Source: Prorocentrum cordatum (lineage: Eukaryota; Sar; Dinophyceae; Prorocentrales; Prorocentraceae). From it: 64,000 nucleotides of DNA. The translations under genes were made by a program, and so were the position numbers. Below, piece by piece: positions 53,385 through 63,894 of the stretch; positions within the stretch are counted from its first letter, which is position 1, and every line of letters begins with the position of its first letter. Location of the stretch: contig CAUYUJ010003447.1 in NCBI GenBank assembly GCA_963575745.1, forward strand, positions 405,728-469,727, written 5' to 3'. Below the pieces are notes generated by a model. That model was not told where the DNA came from. It worked only from the letters and a program-made list of their open reading frames with translations, and searched no databases.

Positions 53385-53575
53385 CCGAAACAACGGTTAC
53401 AACGTCCGACACCAGTTCTTGTTCATTCTGAACAGGGCGCACTGACTGTGTCGCCGCAGACGATGGCCATTTGAGACTCAAGCTCACCTGTCCAACAGCG
53501 GCCGCTGTCGGTTTGGGGCAGCATTTGTTGTTGGGCATCGTACCCATGTTTTCCGTATCCGTTTCGTGTTTCCAG
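53385..53575. mobile_element. Family-C element, copy 3
   Basis: CAGTTCTTGTTCATTCTGAA, CAACAGCGGCCGCTGTCGG, TTTGTTGTTGGGCATCGTAC, then CCCATGTTTTCCGTATCCG. The inverted ends are weaker than at 23641. Confidence 0.75.
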
Positions 53576-53877
53576 AGTTGTCGTCGTCCCTAGATTTCCG
53601 ATGTGTTGAGAGAATCGAGACGGAGGTTTTTCTACGTTTTCGGCGTCTGTAGGCCCTCGTTGGGCCCCCAGACCGTCAAAGAACTATCCAGGAGGAAAAG
53701 CGGGTCCCGGGAAGGTGGTCCAGAGCTTCGGGGACCCGCAATGAGAAAAAATACAGGACATTGGAGGTTTGGGCCCGCGTCTTCCTCGTTGGCCAGGCTT
53801 CGGATTGCACACGGCCCTCACCAGGTAGCCCCAGCTGGCCTGAGGCCCCCCGAGTAGTCCCAGCGGGCCCCAACAGG

Positions 53878-53972
53878 TCCCCCGAGTAGTCTGGGGCGAT
53901 CTCAACACCCTGGCGCCGCCTGCGGCGGCGCCCCTGGGTTGAGGAGCTGAGACCGCCCCGGACTACTCGGAG
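53878..53972. repeat. Foldback with CGAGTAGTC ends
   Basis: CCCCGAGTAGTCTGGGGCGA plus TCTCAAC pairs with GTTGAG..GAGACCGCCCCGG plus ACTACTCGG around a GC-rich stem. Confidence 0.75.
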
Positions 53973-54129
53973 GACCAGTCGAGGCCCTATTTATTCGGGG
54001 CCTGATGAAGCCGGCCGGGACCACCTGGTGGGGGCTGTCTGCGCGCAAACCGAAGTCGTACCAGTCCATACCCTCATTGTCGGCCTGACCACTCTTCAGA
54101 GCGGAGCGGAGGAACTCACAACTCGAAGA

Positions 54130-54300
54130 AGGAAAACCGCATAAACATAAACTTTTGGCGCTCCGCGCGGATTTCTTGGATCCGCGCTGGGCCCCCCCTG
54201 GCGACGCCTGCAGCGCCGCCCCTGGCGCGCTCCGCGCGCCAGGGAGGGGGGTCCAGCGAAGATCGAAGAAATCCGCTCGGAGCGCCGAAAGGTTGAATTC
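54130..54300. mobile_element. Family-A foldback element, copy 3
   Basis: GCATAAACATAAACTTTTGG, CGCTCCGCGCGGATTTCTTG, GC stem, ATCGAAGAAATCCGCTCGG, AGCGCCGAAAGG. Confidence 0.82.
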
Positions 54301-54529
54301 TTTACGCTTCGCGTATCCCCACCAGCCCATCTCACAGCAGCAACTCTTGCGAAGCATGCCGACAGTCGTGTTTTTCAGGCGTGTGTCCGCTTGGCCCCGC
54401 ATATCTCCCCTGTTCCTCCTTCCTCCCGCCTCCTTGTACATCCTCCTTGTGGGGGGAGCGGGAGAAGGACGAGGCGGAGGAGGAGGGAGAGAAAGCGCTC
54501 CTCGTGGTTTGAGTCGTTTGGGGTTTCTC

Positions 54530-54905
54530 GTCCTGGTGTGAGTCGTTCGGGCCCTTCTTCCTGGTGTGAGTCGTTCGGGCTCTTCGTGGTGTGAGTCGTT
54601 CGGGCTCTTCGTCCTGGTGTGAGTCGTTCGGGCTTCTCGTGGTGTGAGTTGTTCGGGCCCCTCGTCCTGGTGTGAGTCGTTCGGGCCCCTCCTCCTGGTG
54701 TGACTCGTTCGGGCTCCTCGTGGTGTGAGTCGTTCGGGGCCCGCGTCGTGGTGTGAGTCGTTCGGGCTCCTCGTGGTGTGAGTCGTTCGGGCGCCTCGTC
54801 CTGGTGTGAGTCGTTCGGGCCCCTCCTTGTGGTGTGAGTCGTTCGGGCTCTTCGTGGTGTGAGTCGTTCGGGCCCCTCGTCCTGGTGTGAGTCGTTCGGG
54901 CTCCT
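54530..54905. repeat. Tandem array of GGTGTGAGTCGTTCGGG units
   Basis: About 13 units of variable length (24-36 bp) with CTCCTCGT/CCCCTCGTCC spacers. The minus-strand frame through it (53902-55800) reads as Thr/His/Arg/Pro repeats that rotate through all three phases, so it is not called as a gene. Confidence 0.9.
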
Positions 54906-55150
54906 CGTGGGGCCTCTTGGGGGCCTCTTGGAGCCTCTTGGGGCCTCTTGGGGGCCTCTTGGGGGCCTCTTGGGGGCCTCTTGGGGGCCTCTTGGGGCCT
55001 CTTGGGGCCTCCTCTTGGGGGCCTCTTGGGGGCCTCTTGGGGCCTCTTGGGGGCCTCTTGGGGCCTCTTGGGGGCCTCTTGGGGGCCTCTTGGAGGCCTC
55101 TTGGGAGCCTCCTGGGGGCCTCTTGGGGCCATCTTGGGGCCTCTTGCGAC
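54898..55150. repeat. Tandem array of GGGGGCCTCTTG units
   Basis: About 20 units of 11-13 bp that start where the previous array ends. Confidence 0.92.
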
Positions 55151-55435
55151 CTCCTCAGAAGCGCAAATGAGCGCTGCCCCCTGAGAAGGACAAAATGAGC
55201 CGTAAACCTTCGTAAAATCAATGATTTTGCTATGAAGGACGATGAGCGCTGCCCCCTCAGAAGCCCAAAATGGGCCCAAAACCATAGTAAAATCCATGAT
55301 TTTGGCTTCAGAGAAGAGCGGAGGCGCCAAACGGTCCCCCCCCCTGGGGGCCAGAATCCTCGTGAGGGTCGTCGTTTTTTGGCCCTCCGAGGAGTCGAAA
55401 AAGACTCCCCTGACGACCCGCGGCCCGCCCTCTCC

Positions 55436-55552
55436 AGGCCCAGGGGGAGGGGGTAGGGGGAGGGGTAAACCCCTCCCCGAAGGGGAAGAAGGGGGGTTGA
55501 GGACAGAGCGGGCTCTCTAAACCACTCACGCCCAAAGGGCTGGTGGGATTTA
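55436..55552. repeat. Family-L dispersed repeat, copy 2
   Basis: AAACCCCTCCCCGAAGGGGA, AGGACAGAGCGGGC and ACGCCCAAAGGGCTGGTGGG, as at 34100-34216. Confidence 0.7.
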
Positions 55553-56159
55553 TGTCGTTTCTCTTCTTCACACCAGGATCGGCGGTGTGCCTCCACCGAG
55601 ACGATCGAACGAACGAACAAAAGACATCGCCGGCCTTGTCTCACCGCTTTGCGGGAGCGGTTGCGTGGGGCGAGTCGTCTGCCTCTGACTGTACAGCATG
55701 ACACGGGATGTCCTGGCCGCGTGGCCGATACGAGTTTGACCCACGGAGAAAATAACATGCAGAAGTTATGAAAAGAGAAGGTATGGGTCGCGCGGGCCAA
55801 GACCTTATCTGTCCATGATCTCCCGATCTCGGTGATGGTAGTAAGATTCGGGCTTCCAGGATGGCCGAACTAGCAAGTACCACCAACGCCAATGTCTAGG
55901 GTCATCTTACTCCTGTGGAGGCAGCCCCCTGTGATGGTGTTGGTGCCCATTCCCTGGCCTCCAACACATGATTCGGGAATACCCATCGGTCTTTGAAAAG
56001 GTAGGTATTTTGGGATTCCCAGATTCCAATCTACTTTCAGCGCCCTCCTACTTCAAGAGTCGAGTGGTTTGCCCTCTTCCTTCCTCTTCAGGAGGCGTGC
56101 GGAAACCCAATTTTTTTTCAACGCCTTCCTACTTCATGTTTCTACCTACTTCTTCCGAC

Positions 56160-56735
56160 CGATGGGTAGTGCCCTCGCCTCGAGCCAGACTGCACGTTTT
56201 GCCCAGGCGGTCAGGGCCATTTTTTGTTCGAAGAGTCCATCAGGGTGCACATGGCCGTGCTCTCGCCTCGATGCCGGCAGCACGTGTAGTCTCGACGGCC
56301 GCGCATCTTCATGAACAAATCCGCTGAGGTGCGCATGGCCGTGCTCTCGCCTCAGAGTCGGCTGCCTCTGTGGTCCGGACGTTACCAGCCTCGAACGTAT
56401 CCCTATCCCTAAGATTGACACGCCAAAAGGCGATGACAAACTTAGTGATTCACCTTCAAAAAATAAGGGAATCCCTAAGATTGGCATCGTGATGAGGAGG
56501 TTCCCAGCATAGGGATAGGGATAGGTTCCAGGCTGGTAAGGACGATCACGACCTCTTGTAGAGCAAGTGCGCTCAGGTGCATATGGCCGTGCTCTGGCTT
56601 CAATGCTGACTCCATTTTCGGTCCGGGCGGCCAAGACTCTTGGATACGCAACATGGAACCACTCTGGTGCACATGGACGTGCTCTCGCCTTGCCAATGCT
56701 GGCTGCATTTTGGGTCTGGACGGCCGCGGTCCCGC
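56160..56735. repeat. Degenerate minisatellite, unit about 80 bp
   Basis: Five recognisable units share GGTGCACATGGCCGTGCTCT, then CGCCTCGATGCCGGC and a GTC..GACGGCCGC word, starting near 56165, 56248, 56326, 56572 and 56665. Between units three and four lie inverted CCCTAAGATTG / TAGGGATAGGG words. Confidence 0.65.
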
Positions 56736-57192
56736 AGGTCGTGCAGGCCGCACAGGTCCACAGGTCCCAAATGTCTCACAGGTCCCACACGTTCCACAGC
56801 TTCCACAGCCACAGGTCCACAGGTTCCATCCTTCATGCCGCATGGGTGCCACAGGTCCCAGAGGTCCCACAGGTCCCACAGGCCCCCCCAGGTCCCGCAG
56901 GTGGTACAGCCGCAGAGGCCCCACACGCGTCATGAGTTCCACAAGTTGCACAGGTTCCACAGGTCCCACAGGTCCCGCAGGTCTCACGGGCCCCACCAGT
57001 CCCACGGGTCCTACAGGTCCAACAGGTCGCACACGTCCCACAGGTCTGACAGGTCGCACAGGTCTCACAGGTCCTACAAGTCGCTAAAGTACTACAGTTC
57101 CTTGTTACCCCACAGGTTCCACTTGCCACATAGGTCCCACAGGTCCCAAATGCCCCACGGGTCCCACAGGTCGCACGGGTCCCAGAGGGCAC
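56728..57192. repeat. Second array of the 9-mer CACAGGTCC
   Basis: About 50 units, the same unit and orientation as 39520-41485 but 15 kb away in another intron. Confidence 0.92.
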
Positions 57193-57789
57193 ACAGCTCC
57201 TTTCGATGCCATGAACCAACTAATCAGGGTGCTTTGCAGGAGTATTTGGTTCATGAACATGGCTCATCGGGCCCGAGCCGATACCGATTCCTGCTTCCCC
57301 CCTAGTCCTTTTCGCTTTGCCCCCTCGCTGCCACCCCCGCCCCTCCTCCACTACCGTCCTCTGCCCTTCCTTCTCTTATGCGTCCTCCCATCTTCCTCCT
57401 CCCGGCCTATCTCTCCTCCTCGCCTCCTGTCCCTGGGTCCTCCTCCCCGATCCCCATCAGTATCATTCGTCTGCATCTTCCTCCTTCCGGCGCGTCACCC
57501 TCCTACCCTTGCCCCTCTTCCTCCTCCTCTTCCTCCTCCTGTGCCTCGTCCTCCTTCGCCTCTTCCTCTGCGACCAGCCCACGTACCTGTCATCCGCCTT
57601 GCCGCCCCCAGTTCAGCAACATCGGCGAGGAGGAAGAGTGCCAGGCCCTCGGGCGCGCACGAGCGCCTTCTCACGTCCGCACCCCCGCACTGGAAGGCAT
57701 GGCGGGACTTGCCATGCGAGTGACGAGCGGCTGGATGCTTGTGTTGTGTGTTGGGCGTTGTGTGCGGGTACTTGTTTTGCGCGCGTCCA

Positions 57790-58310
57790 CCTTGTGCGGA
57801 GTGTGTGTGTATATATATGTGTGTGATCGTCCGTGTGTTCGTGCGTGCGTGTGTGCGTCCGTGTGTTTGATTGCGTTGCGTGGCGGTATGCTTTGTGCGA
57901 ATGTAGGCGTTGCTGATTGTGCTTTGCTGTGGTGGTGTGTGTGTGTGTGTCTGTGTGGGCTCTGCTCGTGTGTATATATTTGCGTTCACGCGCACTATCA
58001 CATTTGCATTTCAGTATACGTGTCGGCTTCTGCGATGATGTGTGTACGCGCACGCGTGTGTGTGTGTGTGTACGTGTGTGTGTGTGTACGTGTGTCTGTG
58101 TGTGTGTGTGTCTGTGAATGTACGTGTGTACGTGTATGTGTGTGTGCGCGTGTGTGTGTGTGTGTGCGCGTGTGTGAGAGTATGTGTGCGCGCTCGTTTG
58201 CGCGCTTGCGTGTTACGCACATCTATGTATATATATGTATATAACTATGTATAGGTATATGTATATGTATATGTAAATGTAAATGTACATGTAAATGTAT
58301 GTATATACCT
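57790..58310. repeat. (GT)n-rich stretch grading into TATATG/TAAATG repeats
   Basis: GTGTGC, GTGTAC and GTGT words up to about 58215, then ATGTATATATGTATA and TGTAAATGTAAATG. Confidence 0.9.
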
Positions 58311-58736
58311 CGCACGTAATATCACACCTGCAGTCACGAGTTGGCTTGCAGGGAGGAAGAGGACGGGGGGGGGCGGGTCGAGCAAGAGGGACGAGGGGCG
58401 AGGGGTGTGGACTTGGAGACGGGGAGGGGGATGAGGGCGAGTGGATAAGGGAACAAGCGCAGGGAAAGTTGTGAGGAGGAGGATGATGAGGAGGAGGAAA
58501 GCCAGGAGGAGGAAGATGAGGGAGATGAGGAGGATGAGGGGGAGCAGGAGGAGAAGGTCTCCTCCTTCCTCTCCTTACTGGCCCCTGTCTTCCACCTTTC
58601 ACTGTCTACCTTCCGCCGGCGACTCCTGGAGCGACGGCTCCAGGAGCCGCCCGGCCTGACAACCCCCCAGGCCGACAAGCCTGGGGAGGGTAAGGGCAGC
58701 GATCGAGAATCTCTCATGCCATCAGGAGCCAGGAAC

Positions 58737-58975
58737 GAGGAGGAGGCGGAGGAGGAGAAGGCGGAGGAGGAGAAGGAGGAGGAGGGGGCGGAGGAGGAGG
58801 AGGAGGAGGAGGAGGAGGAGGAGGAGGGGCGGAGGAGGAGGAGGAGGAGGAGGAGGAGGGGGGCGGAGGAGGAGGAGGAGGAAGGAGGAGGAGGCGGAGG
58901 AGGAGGAGGAGGAGGAGGCGGAGGCGGAGGAGGCGGAGGAGGGAGGAGGAGGAGGAGGGGGAGGAGGAGGAGGAG
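58737..58975. repeat. (GGA)n microsatellite ending at a splice acceptor
   Basis: About 240 bp of GGA with GGC interruptions; its last AG (58974-58975) is the inferred acceptor of exon f. A purine-rich tract stands where a pyrimidine tract would be usual. Confidence 0.93.
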
Positions 58976-59070
58976 AACGGGCCGCCGGCGCCTTCGACCG
59001 CGTGCGCGCGCCCACCGCCCGCCTCTCCCACGAGACGGTTACGCTGGGCAAGATGGGCAGCGCGGACCAG
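58976..59070 (+). CDS. ABCC-type ABC transporter, linker exon after NBD1 (exon f)
   Basis: Phase 1 start, so the first codon is Glu shared with exon e; then RAAGAFDRVRAPTARLSHET, then VTLGKMGSADQ. This fits the poorly conserved segment that follows NBD1 in ABCC proteins (pattern GRV..G.F..V...PA...L). It ends in phase 0 with a GC donor (CAG/GCGGCG), exactly as exon g requires. It interrupts GGA-repeat sequence with normal-looking protein. The evidence is phase, position and composition rather than a strong motif. Confidence 0.7.
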
Positions 59071-59372
59071 GCGGCGCGCGCGCGCCCGGGGAGCAGGGGC
59101 TCGCCCCCCCAGGGCCCGGGGGAGGCCCTCTTCCTCCTCCTCGTCCTCTCGCCCTCCAGGGCCCCCCACGGGAGAGACCAGGAAAGGCAGCGCCCTCCTC
59201 CCTCACGTCCTCCCGCCCTCCCTCCTCCTCGCCCCAGCGTCCGCCCTCCCCCCAGCACCTGCCTCCGCCTCCTGCGGCGGACCCCGCCTGCCATTGGGCC
59301 CGCTGCCGAGGGACGCGCCCTGCAGCCGCCCCGCGTCCGTGGGAAGCCCAGTCAGCCCGAGAAGCCTGAGAG

Positions 59373-59615
59373 GTTCAGCAAGCAGTGGCGAAGCGTCCTG
59401 GCTTGCCTACAGCCCCACCGAAGAGCGTTCGCAGAACCTGTTGTGGTCTGCCCGAAACGTTTGTAGAGCATTCCTGGCCCAGACTGTTTTGTTTTCAACA
59501 CATCGGGCCTACGTTCTACGCACAAGGACTTTGTTCTTAGAACATGCCCAGGTTCAAAGGACTTTTTCGTGGTAGGCGCATAGGAAGGCCGGGACGGTCC
59601 GTCCCTGCCCAGGTT
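59373..59615. repeat. Family-M dispersed repeat, copy 2
   Basis: AGCAGTGGCGAAGCGTCCTG (also at 63839-63858), then CGAAACGTTTGTAGAGCATT, TTCTTAGAACATG and CGTGGTAGGCGCATAGGAAG, as at 11480-11640. Confidence 0.65.
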
Positions 59616-59788
59616 GAGCAGCGAAGCGGCATCACAGCAGATACAGAGGAGGCAGAGCCGAATCTCAGCGCGCACGCCTCCACTGCCCTCTCGACATGGT
59701 GGAGGCGGCCGTCCAGTCTGACTCGTCCCTGCGCCAGCCTGCTCCCGACCTTCCCCCCCGCTCGGAAGCCGCGCAAGGGCTGCTCAAT

Positions 59789-59924
59789 CCGTGGCTGCTG
59801 AAATCGACCTCCGGGAAGTTGTCTCCGTCCTCCCGGGAAGAAGCCCGTTGGCTGTTTCGCCTGCCGCGCCTCCTTCCGGGAAGTTATTTTTTCCTTCCGG
59901 GAGGGCCGTTTTAGCAGCCACGGT
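59789..59924. repeat. Foldback, arms CCGTGGCTGCTGAAA
   Basis: CCGTGGCTGCTGAAATCG and CGTTTTAGCAGCCACGG are inverted matches around repeated TCCGGGAAG words. Confidence 0.7.
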
Positions 59925-59941
59925 TTTAGCAGCCCGGGGGC

Positions 59942-60152
59942 CCCCGACCGGTGTGGTGACCACACCGTGCGGTGAGTCGGTGGGGATTCGGGGTCACCGC
60001 ACGGTTTTGGGACTCGAGCCCTTCTCCGAGGATGTCGCGGGCGACCGGGGCCTCTAGGGTCCCAAAGCCGTGCTGTGACGGACCGTGCGGTGAGGTCTGG
60101 GCGGATTTCGAGGTCTCCGCACGGTCAGTCACCACACCGTTTTGGGACTCCC
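59942..60152. repeat. Foldback made of ACCGTGCGGTGA words
   Basis: ACCGTGCGGTGAGTCGGTGG and TCACCGCACGGTTTTGGGAC pair, then the arrangement repeats with CCGTGCGGTGAGGTCTGGG and CTCCGCACGGTCAGTC. Confidence 0.75.
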
Positions 60153-60340
60153 AAGCAGCCCTCCCCCAGCTATCCACCCGCTCCGCCCTCCTCTCTTGCG
60201 CAGGCCGCTGGGCGCCGGCTGCGCCCGCGGCGTCGGCTCCCTGCTCCCCCCCTCCCTCGCTGCGCACGGGGGGGCGGAGCCGGCGCCGCCCCTCGCCGGC
60301 TCCCTCGGCGCGCTCAGCGCGTCAGGGGCCCCGCCTCCTC

Positions 60341-60652
60341 CTCTCTCCTCCTCCTCCTCCCTCCTCCTCCTCCTCCTCCTCCTCCTCCTCCTCCTCCTCC
60401 TCCTCTTCTTCTTTCTCCTCCTCCTCCTCCTCCTCCCCCTCCTTCTCCTCCTCCTCTTCCTCCTCCCTCCTCCTCCTCCTCCTCTTCCTCCTCCTAGCTC
60501 GCGGGGAGCGGGATGCGAAATAGTCGAAAATCCTCCTCCTCCTCCTGCTCCTCCTCCTCCTCCGCCTCCTCCTCCTCCTCCTCCTCCTCCTCCTCCAGGA
60601 ACGCCCTCCTCCTCCTCCTCCTCCTCCGCCTCCTCCAGGAATTCCCCTGCCA
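60341..60652. repeat. (CTC)n microsatellite, two blocks
   Basis: CTC at 60341-60495 and 60530-60652, separated by AGCTCGCGGGGAGCGGGATG sequence. Confidence 0.95.
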
Positions 60653-60760
60653 TGACCTTCCTTGAGGGCCCGACCAGAGCACCAGGACGACGTCCGAATC
60701 CCCGTCGAGGTTTTGGGCAGGCCAGGCAGGTTTATAGGTCTGGAGGGCCATTTTTGCTAG
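60650..60760. repeat. Family-G element, copy 3 (inverted)
   Basis: ACCTTCCTTGAGGGCC, GACGTCCGAATCCCCGTCGA and GGTTTATAGGTCTGGAGGG are the reverse complement of family G; 23110-23165 has the last part too. Confidence 0.65.
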
Positions 60761-60763
60761 CCT

Positions 60764-60905
60764 TGAGTCGGAGGGCCTGTCCCTTTACAGGAAAAAATAG
60801 TCGGGGGACGTTTTCTTGAAAATGTTTAAAGCATTGGGGGATTTTTTTTGTATTTTTGATTTTTCGCCCAACCCCCCCCCCTGTAGGGGAACAGGCCCGA
60901 CCTCA
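60764..60905. mobile_element. Family-F inverted-repeat element, copy 2
   Basis: TGAGTCGGAGGGCCTGTCCC, TTTACAGG and CCTGTAGGGGAACAGGCCCG, ACCTCA pair. AAATAGTCGGGGGACG and TTGTATTTTTGATTTTTCG lie inside. Confidence 0.8.
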
Positions 60906-61180
60906 TGCTTGCTCTCCGGAAGATCAGGGTCTCTCTCCCCGTGGCGAGGGTACCTCGCTGCAGCCCTGGGCCCCAGGAGGGCCGGCGGGCGGGAGGCCGA
61001 AGGACGCAGGGGCGACGGGCCGGGGGAAGTGGTGCGCACCGGCTGAGGGCTGCGCGCAGGGCTTCGCAGTCCAGCTCGGCAGGACAACTTGCCTGCGCCC
61101 CGCTTGAAAGTATGGCTTCCCGCCCACGTCCGCTTGAGGACTGGTGCGATTCGATCGGGCCTTGACTTGTCTTGCACGCA

Positions 61181-61201
61181 CACACACACACACTCAAACA
61201 C

Positions 61202-61234
<33 letters not shown>

Positions 61235-61312
61235 AACAAACAAACAAAAACACACACACACACACACACTCACACTCACACACACACACATAAACACACA
61301 ATCACAATCACA
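61181..61312. repeat. (CA)n microsatellite
   Basis: CACACA with AAACA interruptions. Confidence 0.97.
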
Positions 61313-61329
61313 CACGCGCACTTCTAGTG

Positions 61330-61436
61330 GCACGCGCTGATTTCTTGGATCGGCGGCGGGGCCCCCTGGCGGCGCCTCCAGCGCCGCCCCTGGCGCGCGG
61401 AGCGCGCCGGGGAGGGGGTCCAGCGCCGACCCATCC
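61330..61436. mobile_element. Family-A element, copy with short arms
   Basis: GCGCTGATTTCTTGGATCGG, GC stem with GCGCGCGGAGCGCGCC, CAGCGCCGACCCATCC. Confidence 0.7.
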
Positions 61437-61496
61437 GGCCACTCCAGGGCGACGCGCGCGTTCAGCAATCGTCTACTTTCGGGACCTCGCGCAGGG

Positions 61497-61528
61497 GGGG
61501 GGGGGGGGGGGCACAATGGGGGGGGGAG
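61497..61528. repeat. Two adjacent G-runs
   Basis: 15 G residues, CACAATG, then eight G residues. Confidence 0.95.
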
Positions 61529-61730
61529 TGAGTTCGGTCCGTTGGCGCATCGAACCGTAGAGCAACGATGCAAAACGAGGTCTCCGGCCGCCGCCGGAAC
61601 CCGAAAGGTGTCGACAATCGGGGCGCGCGGGGGGCATCGTCGATGCGGCATCGTGTTTCGGAAATTCGATGCACCAGCAGATCGAACTCACCCCCCCCTC
61701 AGGGTCCCCCCTTTGACTGACCCCGATACC

Positions 61731-61846
61731 TGGCATCGCTCGGACGTGTGTACTTTTCTCGGCGAGGAGCATCTTGCATCATCTTGCGAGACACAATACG
61801 TACGACACCGAAACAGGCATGGGGGATGGACGTCCGAGCAATGGCA
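61731..61846. mobile_element. Family-B inverted-repeat element, copy 4
   Basis: 116 bp; ends TGGCATCGCTCGGACGTGTG and ACGTCCGAGCAATGGCA. The interior is diverged and 12 bp shorter. Confidence 0.78.
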
Positions 61847-62287
61847 AGTCTAGTATGTGATTGGTGGCGCGCGTTCTTTGGCCGTACTACGTGGATAATT
61901 CAATGCTAGAAGATGTTTGCACTACACGCTCGGTCTTCGGCCGTGCGCGTTCAGGGTGGGGCGCGCAGTAACATTACGTTATTGTGCGTCCCACTCCACC
62001 TTCGTCCGCGCGGAATTCCGAACGTCTGTGTCCATGTATCCATCGCGACACGCTAGCAAAAGTTCCCGACCGTGGTGTCCCGCGCGGGCTTGGCTCGGGC
62101 CCGCCTGCCTGGCTTTCTTGACGCGCGCAGATCGAGGAGTGCACGACCTGCGCCTACTCGCCAGAAGACTGCGGTGGCGGGGACGGTCACGTCGCTTCTG
62201 CCGGTGCTCCCACCTGGTGCTCCCACCTGGTGCTCCCACCTGGTGCCCCGTGTGGCTCTCCATGCCCCCTCGCCCCGCCCCTGCGAG

Positions 62288-62351
62288 GTGCGCGACCTGC
62301 GCGAGGAGGAGTGCGAGGGCCGCGCGAGTTGGGTCATGTGCGCCTACTTCG
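62288..62351 (+). CDS. ABCC-type ABC transporter, linker into membrane domain 2 (exon g)
   Basis: Encodes VRDLREEECEGRASWVMCAY, then F plus one base. In ABCC proteins the segment before the second membrane domain reads EEERxxGxVSWxVYxxYF; here REEECEGRASWVMCAYF fits position by position. The acceptor is GAG at 62285-62287, phase 0, continuing exon f. The donor is best placed at GA (TTCG/GACCCC), phase 1. Later exons should encode the second membrane domain; GSGALVGSMLLL at about 62570-62605 is hydrophobic in one frame but does not join in phase with an AG acceptor. Confidence 0.8.
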
Positions 62352-62361
62352 GACCCCGCCG

Positions 62362-62475
62362 CCGACGAGGGCGACGACGACGACGACGAGGGCGACGACG
62401 AGGAGGGCGACGACGGCGACGAGGGCGACGACGGCTCCGCCGCCGCCCACGAGGGTGACGAGGAGCAGGATCGGG
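62362..62475. repeat. (GAC)n / GACGAGGGC repeat
   Basis: About 110 bp directly after the exon g donor. Confidence 0.92.
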
Positions 62476-63173
62476 AGGGAACAAAAGAGTGCCAGTGGCG
62501 CGCCGCCGCCGGGAGCCCTGGCGGCGAGGCGCTGCGCCGATGCATGCCCGAAGGCCCGGCAGTTCTTCGGCAGTGGCGCGCTGGTGGGCTCGATGCTGTT
62601 GCTGCCCCCGCGCGCCCCCCCCCTTTCCCTCCCCCTCGATGCTTAATTCAAGCTTCGCGCGGCCCGCTTAGCCTCGACCTGAAGAGGTGTGTTCTCGACC
62701 CGCGAATCAAAACTGTTTCTGCCCCCGTAACGACGACGACGAGGGCGCGACGAGCACGACGGCGAGGGTGACGAGGGCGACGGCGATGGCGAGCCGGCCC
62801 CGCCGCGCGCGTGCCTCGGCTCTCGTCTTTCTGGCCTCCCCTTCCAAAAAGAGCATCCGCTGTGAATACAAACTTGGACGAAGACGAGGACGAGGAAAGG
62901 GCGAGGACGCAAGCTAGGTGCGTTCGCGCCATAATTGACATCCTACCCCTCCCACCCATTCCTTCCCATCGCGCTACTATTTTCTCCATCCGCGGATGCG
63001 TGCCATGATCAGGCTGCGCTAATGTGAAAAAGCAATGTGAACGTAAACCTGGACGACGACGAGTGCAATGGAGCGGCGAGGAGCAGGGGCGAGGAGGAGA
63101 GCGGAAGGAACATACGCGGGGAGACGGGGAGGGAGTCGAACCAGCATATGCAACATCAGCATCTTCCTGCACA

Positions 63174-63292
63174 GGTCCGCGCGCGGATCTCTTGGACCGG
63201 CGCCGGAGCCCTCCGCTTGGCGCGCGGGGCGTCGCCGGAGACGCCTTCGAGGGGGGGCCCCAGCGCCGATTCAAGGAATGCACGCGCGCCTC
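63174..63292. mobile_element. Family-A element, diverged copy
   Basis: GCGCGGATCTCTTGGACCGG, GC core, CAGCGCCGATTCAAGGAATG. Confidence 0.65.
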
Positions 63293-63346
63293 CGGAAGTT
63301 CCGGGGGTGGACAGACCTCCTAATTTCAACGGCACCGCAACGGGTA

Positions 63347-63477
63347 CTTACTAACGGGTACTTTGCAATTTTGCCGAAAGTTGCCACTTTAGGGCCTCTT
63401 TCTGGCAATGCAGCGTTGCCCGCATCGGGAAGGGTTGGGTTCGCTGGGTCACTGGCCAAAGTACCCGTTAGTGGAGT
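63347..63477. mobile_element. Inverted-repeat element N
   Basis: Perfect 15-bp inverted ends CTAACGGGTACTTTG (63351-63365) and CAAAGTACCCGTTAG (63457-63471), with further outer matches ACTxxA / TxxAGT. The interior has no gene. Only one copy is seen. Confidence 0.75.
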
Positions 63478-63894
63478 CCCCGTTTGAGGGGCGCTGATAA
63501 TTACCCTGACACGTCGATTAAGGAATTGGCCGTTTTCGTTTCGCGAGAGGACGTCGCGGCCGTCATTTTTGCGGGTCCAGGTCCGTCGGTTTCGGTCCCA
63601 GGCCGTTTTCGCTAAGGGGAGGTTTACTCAAGGAGGTTTGTCCACCGCCGAAAGTTCCCATGATGCACTTTGTTTGTTTTTTGTTTTTCCGCCCGCGTCT
63701 CTCGCTTCTCGTCTGCCGGCCTCCCGGGGTCCCAGGGCGACGAGGCACTCTCGCCACCAGGGGGGGGGCGGGGAGGTCCGCCCGTCGCGGGCTCACGTGG
63801 CACCTTCCTGGGTCCTGGGGCCGTCAAGGAGCAGGTCTTCAAGCAGTGGCGAAGCGTCCTGGCTCGCCTATCTATAGCCCTACCAAACACTGTT

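Larger units (their letters stand above)
45315..58975 (+). other. Intron 5 of the ABC transporter (13.7 kb)
   Basis: GC donor. The acceptor AG lies at the end of a (GGA)n tract. It holds the 1.7-kb palindrome and members of families A, B, C, D, F, G, H, I and L. Positions 47500-48150, 50010-50620, 51770-52490 (GATCCGAT-rich near 51770-51990) and 55555-56150 show nothing else I can name. Positions 57290-57560 are CT-rich. Confidence 0.7.
59071..62287 (+). other. Intron 6 of the ABC transporter (3.2 kb)
   Basis: GC donor, GAG acceptor. It contains a family-M copy, two foldbacks, (CTC)n, family-G, -F, -A and -B elements, (CA)n and a G-run. Positions 61850-62280 show no feature apart from three GGTGCTCCCACCT repeats near 62212-62245. 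Confidence 0.72.

Noticed and set aside
53902-55800. 632-aa open frame on the minus strand
   Set aside because: Built from two tandem arrays and CT-rich sequence; the repeated peptide rotates through three phases.
62560-62640. Next transporter exon (GSGALVGSMLLL)
   Set aside because: Hydrophobic and well placed, but no AG acceptor joins it in phase with exon g.
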